From IMG/VR virus record IMGVR_UViG_3300031857_000349, positions 1-46,471 of that record: 46,471 bases of DNA; one strand, given 5' to 3'. The position numbers and the translations under genes are program-made. The notes beneath the pieces were generated by a model, which saw only the letters and a program-made list of their open reading frames with translations, searched no databases and had not been told where the DNA came from. The stretch is from a virus. Shown piece by piece: positions 20,001-27,500 of the stretch; the first letter of the stretch is position 1; the number at the start of each line of letters is the position of its first letter.

Positions 20001-22609
20001 TAGATAGCGATTCAACACGTATAGTAAATCCTGGTGGAGCATATTACGTAAGTTCGGCCGGTACCGAAGTAGGTGCATTTAAGATCAAACTTCCCGTTGC
20101 AAAAAATAATTCGTCCACTATGATGCGTATGACAGTACAAATCTATCAATATAGTACTGGTACGTCACACACATTTTTAATTGGGGGATACAATTATGGA
20201 GGAGGAGGTTGGTACAACGTATTTGCAACAAATATAACTGACATCGGAGGAAACTATACAGTTAGATTTGGATATGATGGAACGAGTGATTGTATTTGGA
20301 TCGGTGAAACGAATTCTTCGTGGTATTATCCACAAGTGTTTGTCACGGATTTTCAAATGGGTTATAATGCATATGATACAAGTTGGGCAACGGGATGGAC
20401 AATCACACGAGTTACCAGTTTTGATACGGTTGAAACTAGTAGAACTGCTGCATATGTTTGGACCAATAATAACGACGGAGCAGGTTCTGGACTAGACGCT
20501 GATTTATTAGACGGATATAGTTCAGCAACTTCTGCAACAGGAAATACCATAGCATTGCGTGATGCAAATGGGGATTTAACAAACCGATACAACTTTGCAA
20601 GTTATAATAATACCTCGGATGATGTGAGTTCTGGTACTATCACATATATCATGGCAAAGTTTGGAGATAATTATCATCGTTCTGCAACTGCTGCAAAAGT
20701 AGCTGCATTTATTAGTGGCCAGTCCATGAATATTGCTGGCAATGCGTCAACCGCAACAACTGCGGTAAACTTATCAACCGATAGAACGAACTGGAGTACT
20801 AATGGAACGATAAGTGCGGTGGTTGGACAGTTAGCATGGAAAAATTATGGTAACGGCCACACCATAATTGATGCATCTGCAGGTACTGCTCCGAACGGAA
20901 CTGCTATAAACAATACAAATTCTACATACGCTTGGACCGGAAATTATCCCACATTGATGGGATGGAATGGATCGGATACATACGGAGTACGAGTAGATTC
21001 TGCGAGAGTTGCAGATACTGCGGGAAACATTACCGCATATACCATTAATCAAAATGTAGGATCGGGTAACACACCAACGTTTGCTGGTTTATATATAAGC
21101 ACGGGCAACACCAGCGCAGCATATCAATACTTTTCAAATAACGGTGGACAATTTTATATAGGAAAAGAAAATTCTGCGGGTAGTGCATTTGGTGTTGATG
21201 CATATGCAAATATTTTGTATACTTCTAATACGTACCCCATGATATTTTTAATAAATGGTTCCGAAAAAATGCGTTTGACAAATACCGGAAGACTTGGGAT
21301 TGGTAACACCAGTCCTTCATTTACACTGGATGCATCAGACAATACGGTTCGCACGGGTCGCATTTATCGGTCATTCCAATCGTATACGGGAACAACTAAT
21401 AATCTAGTTCGTACATGGGATGGTGTGTTGGTTGCAGGATCCGATAGTGGTGGAGCAGAAACATACACCATCATTGACACGGGTGTTCCACAAGACAGTT
21501 ACATGATGGGTGGGTTTACGATTGATTGGTTTGAAGACTATGGTTCAACCAATGCAAAAACACAAATTAAACTGGGCGGTTACTGGAATGCAGAAAGCAA
21601 CGGTGGATTTCAGGGATGGGAATATACGTCTACGAATCCCGATATACGTCCTACAATACAAATTGCACGAAATAGTAGCACAGGAAATACCGCATTTATA
21701 TTGAGTCATTTTGGGGCAAGTTATGCAATTATCATGGCCCGTGATTTATGGCTCGGATATAATAGTGGTGCCGAGACATATGGAAGCGGGTGGACTATAC
21801 AACAAGTAAGTTCAACGTCTGGATACACGAATTTTGATACGGTAGTTCCACGTATTGCGCCATCACCAACCGGCACAGGTGCATCCGGAACATGGGGAAT
21901 TAGTATTTCTGGCAACGCAGCAAATATTACTGCATACACCATTAATCAAAGTGTGGGAACTGGTAATAGTCCAACATTTGCTGGATTAACCATAAATGGA
22001 TCAAATTCTGCAAAGATTGCGCTTGTTGCCGGTAGTTCAAAGGGCGTACGATTAGGAGCCGATGGTAGCTATGGATATGTTGAAGCGGTAGATAACACTG
22101 GAGTGGCAAGTTATCAGCCTATGTATTTTGGTGGATCTGTTATAAACTTTGCCATAGCCGGATCAATAAAAGCATACATGGATGCAAGCGGTAATTTGGG
22201 AATTGGTACAACAAGCCCAGCTGCAAAACTTCATGTGGTTGGTGATATCGTAGCAACTGGCAATATCACGGCATACTACTCTTCGGATAGAAGATTAAAG
22301 AAAAATATCAGTCTATTGACTAATGCGTTGGATAAACTTTCCAAAATCAGTGGCGTGGAATTTGACTGGACCGATGAATATATTAAAACACATGGTGGAG
22401 AAGATGGATATTTTATCCGACGCCATGATGTCGGTGTAATTGCTCAAGAAATTCAAGACGTTCTACCCGAAGTTGTAGCAGAAAAAATAGACGGATATCT
22501 CGGAGTTCGTTATGAAAAAGTGGTCCCGTTATTGATCCAAGCAATCAAGGAACAACAACTACAAATTGAAGAATTAAAAAAAACAATTAGTAAACTAGAT
22601 GTTATATGA
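14024..22609 (+). CDS. Giant tail fibre with GIGT repeats and C-terminal S74 intramolecular chaperone, 2861 aa
   Basis: This is the largest gene in the window and a probable receptor-binding long tail fibre. Residues 1 to about 620 are unique beta-rich sequence, probably virion attachment. From about residue 657 to 2743 there are 17 copies of a 'VGIGTTSP..KLDV.G' unit spaced by variable inserts, and two copies of ITAYTINQ.VG.GN.PTFAGL. Residues about 2750-2861 are a Peptidase_S74 chaperone: S2754-DRRL-K2759 matches the catalytic Ser-Lys spacing of endosialidase-type chaperones. VGVIAQEIQDVLPEVV and a terminal coiled coil follow. Self-cleavage before S2754 after trimer folding is expected from the family. 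It overlaps the next gene by four bases (22606-22609). Confidence 0.85.
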   Translation: MARTRKSIQPLNLYKYDVLIEDQGPRSDYFKISQFDGYFYGGRNAFLLAGAGILKPNTSILVEILNVNGNTVYSVPVTNFTEGNSRLIQTEVYSDTPIGPGKLVILGCADTYIDGTPVPDIWKNKYNVRWITDIIISPLVRNKTPIRFEKEPSIVVEEKFYKAPESATFTEKIYVPVDVELTPKYFNIFPNGYQIRLTGPGNTRYFSDYSNGIITGSAMISPSNEYATIELPITKILNSTRAESDGRLIYTDKNTLLLGGFLSNSGAYNTTLLPFGSTTVSGSMQLVYSKLDTVSTGSDISFAKIRIVDTKTLSGEINKVRVSYKESTRPGEYVTLSDVDVGVTELFAVDSGSKIVSTGQFKDLLINDYWYTATMSLQKTDAIPQPPIYFNSSSLITSNSIITQCCVDLLDSINATPLISASTYLNNVSYFIGNRTENSLTLFPRTEYTLAFDAFITKTSASLEVDQADYSMEVYLVQQENSTGVVLTADKRGQLIGTLTPKTGFLRQNFETVEFNFTPQILSTGEFGLRFVVYGGYWNIANVSVKTAQEPYFSPDEIDILIPIVNYQNTILQFRAEYLDINNNTAGTTTISTPLYVTGSDKYAVNGFPYTGSAMISGSLGITGSLTITGSGTLINIGPARFTGSVSTTDNLLVNGNVGIGTVTPQGKLHVVTGSLVNAHYNNQGAFLFEAQEAQMQVISDDSGNHASKFVLSTVSSSTVNKHWMLDQKGPGLGNRFDISYFTSSNSGNILAPSGVEKLTITTNGHVGIGTTTPTATLHVQGTISSSGNVTVDGNLTVSGLVTAASQSITYISSSQLNVGTNIITVNVQNPTVQFGGLAVIDSGSSPQRSGSLLFDSINDQWIFVHQNQTSPTSSVLLMGPQTYNNIGNETNLTNNYLLKSVNAEHVGDSQIYDNGTNVGIGTSSPVGKLTVNGYTGGTVGSAIAAHQKNVVIGGAYNQLYNTSASVMFLIADYSNDTTDDVYPIYVEDENNVVDFFLHAGNDQTTATKRAYFGGKVGIGTTSPSYSLELGGATANIRIAPSTLTNNALIRYANNAGNAYVGLDNSSGGLGGAYTLNMWHAGAYSIVFGTNNTTRAVIDSSGNVGIGTTSPSYPLQVRRAGGAGSLGITIDNVFSASDRTTKYLAVADSTSDTTGHVFYVRNGTATDVAVLSLRYDGNVGIGTTSPAQKLQVIGNAIIGANSNSSVAARLDITAGGNGYDSVIDFGYYDTFDAGIWNIGRKGSTGAFFISNYGSGTEANVVTINASNNVGIGTTSPSYKLDVSGTIGLSGFPFAVKSGNYNQIYEPAGNTAIYLGNATDPTNYYDNSVHQWRNRGGGTDYMRLNSVGNVGIGTTNPLHRLQLSTAASIAIPPAYSQVPSSWTRDAGGIILAGSETSDGSSGWRYGSRIMTKDYGDGLGVSWDVLYNGTWTNDALFVGGRSGKLGYVGIGSTNPLTPLYVVGNIQTTTGVIASTFWTNTDIRKLNASTAMNFRDSAGNIEMIIDGSGRVGIGTTSPSYKLDVNGGVRLADGGSRPTVIETGGMIYSQGNTGGWAFGHHIKGSSGTDRGGFGFYGGVNALTYYYIGQDYLSPTMVIQSGSSGNVGIGTISPSTKLHVYTGTTSNIAILEGSAGQYLQGGTDGGGFYLEQVGTTSGNRILRIQNSNGSGTYTQLFLHGANQTIYTSANVNFGIGTSSPSYKLDIAGAGSGNVAVRLTPDTGIIRLYGYDLLGYSNGTLWTISNTTYNEFVLGTSWDWDRSMSFKYTPGTTGAATGELIIGQQSKNDANWTHGIINLQTNGTTRMYINSSGKVGIATTSPQSTLHVAGTVGYGTIRITPTSANGESAMAFFTDVAGTDTNDAWVVGHAGWGHTGDFVIGNENNGAGGDVRLLIEKSGNVGIGTTSPGEKLEVNGNIKTQGYVIFKDTNNSNTYGLRGLSGVITLDGGAQYPTAWNFQYGNSSNSGMYISSSGYVGIGTTSPGVKLDVSGVIRSPSLIDSDSTRIVNPGGAYYVSSAGTEVGAFKIKLPVAKNNSSTMMRMTVQIYQYSTGTSHTFLIGGYNYGGGGWYNVFATNITDIGGNYTVRFGYDGTSDCIWIGETNSSWYYPQVFVTDFQMGYNAYDTSWATGWTITRVTSFDTVETSRTAAYVWTNNNDGAGSGLDADLLDGYSSATSATGNTIALRDANGDLTNRYNFASYNNTSDDVSSGTITYIMAKFGDNYHRSATAAKVAAFISGQSMNIAGNASTATTAVNLSTDRTNWSTNGTISAVVGQLAWKNYGNGHTIIDASAGTAPNGTAINNTNSTYAWTGNYPTLMGWNGSDTYGVRVDSARVADTAGNITAYTINQNVGSGNTPTFAGLYISTGNTSAAYQYFSNNGGQFYIGKENSAGSAFGVDAYANILYTSNTYPMIFLINGSEKMRLTNTGRLGIGNTSPSFTLDASDNTVRTGRIYRSFQSYTGTTNNLVRTWDGVLVAGSDSGGAETYTIIDTGVPQDSYMMGGFTIDWFEDYGSTNAKTQIKLGGYWNAESNGGFQGWEYTSTNPDIRPTIQIARNSSTGNTAFILSHFGASYAIIMARDLWLGYNSGAETYGSGWTIQQVSSTSGYTNFDTVVPRIAPSPTGTGASGTWGISISGNAANITAYTINQSVGTGNSPTFAGLTINGSNSAKIALVAGSSKGVRLGADGSYGYVEAVDNTGVASYQPMYFGGSVINFAIAGSIKAYMDASGNLGIGTTSPAAKLHVVGDIVATGNITAYYSSDRRLKKNISLLTNALDKLSKISGVEFDWTDEYIKTHGGEDGYFIRRHDVGVIAQEIQDVLPEVVAEKIDGYLGVRYEKVVPLLIQAIKEQQLQIEELKKTISKLDVI
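15992..22250 (+). repeat. Seventeen coding repeats of the GIGT..P type in the tail fibre
   Basis: Units of about 19 residues with consensus (N/K/Y/R)VGIGTTSPSYKLDV.G recur 17 times, separated by inserts of very unequal length. Several adjacent units are near-identical, for example VGIGTTSPSYKLDVSG and VGIGTTSPSYKLDVNG. Such units are thought to fold as short collar segments between receptor-contacting modules. Near-identical copies give homologous sites for module exchange. The third-base differences show they are not recent exact copies. Confidence 0.85.
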
Positions 22610-23469
22610 CACTAAATAGTTCAGGACAAATTAGTATGGGTGGATCTACTACTGGACAATCTATTAATTTGGAGTTAGGACAAAGTGCAACTGCACAAGT
22701 TTCACTAAATGACGGGGGACTTCGTTCACTCGCAGGAGTTCCTTCCGGTCAAATTAGTCTAAACAATTTTTGGGGAAAAGCCTTTGAAAATAAAGTGTAT
22801 GTCGGATTTACGGAAACCTGGACAGGCGACGGTTTTGGTTTACAACGTCAACCTGGAGACTTGGTTATTGGTTATGTAGTTAGGTCTTACGGTGGAAGTG
22901 CGGCATTTAATATGAATAATCCGAATTTTCAATATTTACCCGGTGCTATAGATTTACAACATTATACTTCATTACCCGAATATCCGTGGTACGTGTCTCT
23001 TTGGATTAATGTCATATATGGGTTTATAACAGAACAAAACGAAACATTCCCAGCACCAGCGGGTGGTTTTAGCGGTGCTGGGTATTATGTGTTTAGAAAC
23101 GTAGGAACTCCAAATGTTAACCAAGTAATTAATACAAGAACAACTTCAATGGACGGAAACTTTGCAGTATCTGGATTATCTGGAACATATGGCGGGGCTC
23201 GATGGGGGTTAGTGATTGGTTTAACCGATCTTAATTTTTATCAAGGATACGCATACAGTCCAAATATTACTACCGGATTTAAAGCACCAATAACTACTAA
23301 TAACAACATAATTTATAGTTATGTAGCACAGGCATCTAATGGGGGAAGTACTAGTAATATGGTTTTTTACAATGAAGTGTATAACGAAGAATTTCAAGAG
23401 AATGTTACGGTTGAAACAACAGGAACATACAGTTTCCTTACTGCAGCAATTAACATACCACCCGTATGA
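22606..23469 (+). CDS. Second tail fibre/adhesin protein, 287 aa
   Basis: The N-terminal 58 residues (LNSSGQISMGG, INLELGQSATAQVSLND, then VPSGQISLNNFWGKA) are the tail-protein module seen at the start of many phage distal tail proteins, where 'I.L.D..VR.LAG...G.ISL..F.GK' is typical. The rest is an aromatic- and Gly-rich beta domain without a catalytic motif, likely receptor-contacting. Its ATG lies within the last codons of the giant fibre, which indicates coupled translation and a functional pairing. It could be a short fibre, a fibre tip or an assembly partner. Receptor specificity cannot be read. Confidence 0.7.
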   Translation: MTLNSSGQISMGGSTTGQSINLELGQSATAQVSLNDGGLRSLAGVPSGQISLNNFWGKAFENKVYVGFTETWTGDGFGLQRQPGDLVIGYVVRSYGGSAAFNMNNPNFQYLPGAIDLQHYTSLPEYPWYVSLWINVIYGFITEQNETFPAPAGGFSGAGYYVFRNVGTPNVNQVINTRTTSMDGNFAVSGLSGTYGGARWGLVIGLTDLNFYQGYAYSPNITTGFKAPITTNNNIIYSYVAQASNGGSTSNMVFYNEVYNEEFQENVTVETTGTYSFLTAAINIPPV

Positions 23470-23490
23470 TTTTGTTTCATAGATTAATAG

Positions 23491-23982
23491 AATTCTTTTC
23501 TATATTTAAAAGTAAAACCTAAAAAATTAAATGGACAATTTAAAGTAGGACTCCGTTGGTCGGGAAATCCAGAATTTGAACATCAACAACATAGAAGGTT
23601 TGATCCCAAATTAATGTTAGATTTGGCAGATATCCCAGGGGTTACCTTTTACTCGTTACAAAGAGATCATGACTTATTTGACGTATCATTTACTGATTTA
23701 CGTCATAAAATGAAGACGTGGGAAGATACGGCACGTGTTTTAGCGGGACTGGATTTGGTGATTACCTCGGATACATCAGTTGCACATTGCTCTGCCGCTC
23801 TTGGTATAGAAACATGGATTATTGTTCCAATATTACCGTATTATCCGTGGGCCTTGCCTGGAAATTGTACGTCGTGGTATGATAGTGTAAAATTGTATAG
23901 ACAATCAACTTATGGTAATTGGGACGCACCGTTTGAACAAATTAAAAAAGATTTACAAGACAAAATAAACAACGCACCGTGA
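23491..23982 (+). pseudogene. 5'-truncated glycosyltransferase (heptosyltransferase/GT9-like) remnant
   Basis: From ATG 23614 the frame encodes 122 aa with TWEDTARVLAGLDLVITSDT followed by SVAHCSAALGIETWI and PYYPWAL. This is the C-terminal nucleotide-sugar-binding half of ADP-heptose/GT9-like transferases. The same frame is open upstream to the stop at 23488-23490 and still encodes family-like sequence (FKVGLRWSGNPEFEHQQHRR). That conserved part has no ATG, GTG or TTG start, and the N-terminal acceptor domain is missing altogether. I read it as the decayed remains of a host-derived surface-glycan or fibre-modifying enzyme. It remains possible that a short protein from 23614 is still made. 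The gap 23470-23490 holds nothing recognisable. Confidence 0.65.
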
Positions 23983-24007
23983 TTTTTTATTGTTAGACAT
24001 GATGAGT

Positions 24008-24017
24008 TATATATATA
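24008..24017 (+). promoter_or_regulatory. AT-rich promoter-like element TATATATA upstream of 24049
   Basis: TTATATATATAG sits about 32 bases before the ATG at 24049, at the same distance as the TATTTATA elements in other gaps. It lacks the exact octamer, so it is a weaker candidate. A strong GGAGG ribosome binding site (24040-24044) follows. Confidence 0.25.
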
Positions 24018-24048
24018 GACGTACAACTCTTAATTTTACGGAGGTTTT

Positions 24049-24453
24049 ATGAAGTTACGGAATGAACAAATTTTAAATGTATTTACGGGTCTAAACTCAC
24101 TAGGTAATGAAAAGTTCGCAGCAAAATTAGCATGGAAGATTTCTACTGCACGCGGTGCGTTGACCCCGTTTGTTGAGTCATTGGAAAAGACGATGGTTGA
24201 GGTACGTGCCAAGTATGCGGTGAAGGACGAAGAAGGAAAGATTGTTCCTGCTGTAGGAGAAAATGGATTACCAATTGAGGGTACAATGCAAGTAGCAAAA
24301 GAAAATGTGATATTACTTAATCAAGAATTAACAGAATTACTCAGTATTGAAACTGAAGTGGAAAACGTCAGTTTATCCATCAACGACTTCCCAGATACAT
24401 TGGAAATCTCACCAAATGCATTGGCAGCACTCCAACCAATCCTTCACGATTAA
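24049..24453 (+). CDS. Hypothetical helical protein, 134 aa
   Basis: The start is fixed by GGAGG five bases upstream. The protein opens with MKLRNEQILNVFTGLNSLGN, then has two amphipathic helices and a Glu-rich middle (VRAKYAVKDEEGKIV). This layout resembles the small phage proteins of the DUF1617 type, but the match is by eye only. It ends in an acidic LSINDFPDTLEISPNALAAL stretch. There are no cysteines, membrane segments or catalytic motifs. It follows the glycosyltransferase remnant and has its own upstream AT-rich element, so it may be separately transcribed. Function unknown. Confidence 0.6.
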   Translation: MKLRNEQILNVFTGLNSLGNEKFAAKLAWKISTARGALTPFVESLEKTMVEVRAKYAVKDEEGKIVPAVGENGLPIEGTMQVAKENVILLNQELTELLSIETEVENVSLSINDFPDTLEISPNALAALQPILHD

Positions 24454-24464
24454 ACATATTTGAC

Positions 24465-24507
24465 TATTGGGTAGATATTTATAAGAAGTTCAAATATTTA
24501 CCCAATA
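24465..24507 (+). promoter_or_regulatory. Inverted repeat with embedded TATTTATA (site C) before the 1311-aa gene
   Basis: Arms 24465-24480 and 24492-24507 pair over 16 positions, with one G-U-type mismatch, around an 11-base loop. TATTTATA spans 24476-24483, ending 30 bases before ATG 24514, the same distance as at 5293-5300. No purine-rich ribosome binding site lies between the hairpin and the ATG. The only candidate (AGAAG, 24484-24488) is in the loop. This repeats the architecture of the 7209-7253 hairpin. Confidence 0.5.
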
Positions 24508-24513
24508 TCATTT

Positions 24514-27500
24514 ATGAATATTGAATCATTATTATACGAAGCGCTCCAACTCCCGTCAACTAACCGAGCCCATATTAATGCGCTGCGGTACATTTTACAT
24601 AAAGAAGTTTCCGTTGATTTAAAGTTCTTAGCGGCACAGTCCCTAACGGAAATTCATAATCAATATAATTGGTGGATAACAGAACGGGGGTTGGACGAAT
24701 CGTGCATTGTGGGACCAAACGATAGTGCCGCAACCGTCCGTAAAAAATGTAAAAAAGCGTTCAAACATGGGGAGAAGGTGTACCCCATGCACTGGATTTA
24801 TGCTGTCTCTGGCTCCCCTATGGCGTCTGGATTGGGGGAAGAACACAATCCCTACGATTCTCCAGACTATGCCTTAAACGGGTTCACGGGAACGTTTAAA
24901 AAGAAACAAGACCCAGAAGATAAAGAAACGTTAACTCGTCGATTTGCGGATTTAGACCCGATAGAAGAAGAAAAATCCAGTACGGAACGAGTTAGAAGAT
25001 ATTATAAAAGACATCCCGAAAAGGTCCGTAAATATTTGAAAGATACGGTCAAGGATCGTGTTGCTCGTAATCGGGACCGGGCAAAGGCTATCAAAAAACA
25101 TGGTAAAGAAAAGATGAAGAACCATGACGTGCACCATCCGAACGGACCACAAAACGGTGGGGCACGATTGGCTAAAAAAGATCATGGACGGGATAAGGTG
25201 AATGAAGAATACTCACCAGATGTCATTTCTAGTACGATTCAAGAGTTTGTGAATTTTGCCGTACAAAAACTTCAATTACAAACTCTTCCTACCGTTACTA
25301 TTATCCCATCATCTGACCATATGACGAGTTTGGGATATTATGATCCCATGACGAAGCAAATCAATGTAGTCGTAGAAGGAAGATTACTAGCAGATATTTT
25401 ACGGACACTTGCCCACGAATTAGCACATAGAAAACAAGACGAATTGGGATTGATTACCAACCCAATGATTGATGGTGCAACGGGATCTCCCATAGAAAAT
25501 AACGCAAACGCAATTGCAGGAATTCTACTCCGTCAATATGGTCAAAGTAATCCTCGTATATTCATGACCGAAGGATTGTTGATGGAAGGTGGTGCACATG
25601 GACATCTAGCACATCCATTTGAAGACACAGATTTATCGTTTGATGACTTTGATGAAATGATTAGTCGGTCGTTAGTGGGTAATTTAGAAAAGGAAGGACC
25701 GGTCGTAGAAAAAATGGACGGTCAAAATATTGCGTTCACTGTTCGTGATGGAAAGGTTGTATTTGCACGAAACAAAGGACATGTAAAAAATCGTGCAGAA
25801 AAAGCACTATCAGCAGAAGAATTAGCCAAAATGTTTGCAGGTCGTGGGGAAATCTCCGATGCATTTGCTAAAGCAGCAGAAGATATTGAAGTGGCAATGA
25901 GTAAACTGTCACCTGAAGAAATTGAACAAGTATTTGGAGACGGTAGACGAGTGATGAGTACCGAAATTATTTACCCGGGCACTCGTAACGTAATTCCATA
26001 TGACAAGACGGTGTTGGTATTTCATGGTACATTGGAACATGATGATGATGGCGAAAAAGTCGGTGTTCAAAACACTGAAAATGGACAAATTATTGCTAAT
26101 GCCGTAACTAAAGCAAACGCAGATAAACAACGTACGTTTGGTATTTCGGGTCCACGAACAGTTGCTATTTCGGATCAAGTCACTGAAGAAATGCAGCAAG
26201 TATACACTCGATTATCACAAAAATTAGAAGATCTTCGTGCGCAATATAATTTAAAACCATCTGCTACGTTACACGATTATTTGGAAGAATGGTGGAACGA
26301 ACAATTAACCGAAATAGAAAGTCAACAAGGATTTAAGTTCACCAATCAAGAACGTGCTGGACTTATTGCTCGTTGGATTGATAACGATAAAAAGTTTGGA
26401 GTAAAAAATCTATCCGATGAAAAGAAAGAATGGTTTAGAGAATTTGAAAAGAATGATCTAACACCAATGCTAAAACAATCCGTGAAACCTGTTGAGCAAG
26501 TATTTTTAACCGCAGGTGTATATGCATTAAAACGTGTTGTAGAGTTTCTATCGGCAAATAATCCTGCAATGGCAGAAGAATTGAAAAAACAATTTGTAGA
26601 TAGTATACGTGGTATACAACAAGCGGGTGGTCCTGGAAAATTACAGAAATTAGAATATGAACTAGCTAGATTAAAAGAACTTGGTATTGATAACGTGGTA
26701 CCAAGTGAAGGATTAATATTCACATATAATGGTAATCCGTATAAATTAACAGGTGCATTTGCTCCGGTAAATCAAATTATTGGAACAATGAAATATGACA
26801 GAGCTCCTGAAAAACCAGAGGCTTCATCAACAGAGCCGCAAAAGACCGAAGCACCGCCAGAAAAAGCACAAGACGAACCTGTACAGCCAGAAACTCCCGT
26901 ACAACCACCTAAACCAATTGCCATCTATCCAGGACGTTTTCAGCCATATCATGCGGGACATCATGTGACGTATGAAGCATTGGTTGAAAAGTTTGGAAGG
27001 GAAAACGTGTATGTAGTGAGTTCAGACAAGCAAGATAGTATTACGTCACCATTTGGGTTCAGTGACAAACAGGAAATCATGACAAGTATGTTTGATATTC
27101 CAGAAGATCGTATTATTCAAGTAAAAAATCCATACAATCCAATAGAAGTAACAAAAGGATTACCCGAAGGAACTCCTGTAATATTTGCAGTGGGTGAGAA
27201 AGATGCGCAACGATTGGGTGGTAAATACTTCCAAAAATATGATCCAAATGAAAAAATGTTAGGGTACAAACAAGCAGGATATGTGTGGATTGGACCCCCA
27301 CCAAATCTGGAAGTTAATGGAAAAGAAATTAGTGGTACACAACTTCGTGCAGTTATGGGTGATCCAGCTATTACGGATAGAGCAAAACAAGAAATTTTTA
27401 TTAAAATATATGGTAAGTTTGACAAGAACATTTTTGATAAAGTAGTCAAAAAAACGTCGGATGCAGAAGAGGCACGTAAATTAACGGATATGCACGGTAA

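Noticed and set aside
15992-22250. Regular repeats that might suggest a CRISPR array or tandem DNA repeats
   Set aside because: The repeats are protein-level units in one uninterrupted reading frame with unequal spacing and third-base variation, so they are tail-fibre modules.
24703-25200. Calling the HDVHHPNG...DHGRDK segment an HNH nuclease
   Set aside because: The His/Asp pattern is suggestive, but I could not place the spacing of a genuine HNH core, so I describe the motif without assigning the activity.
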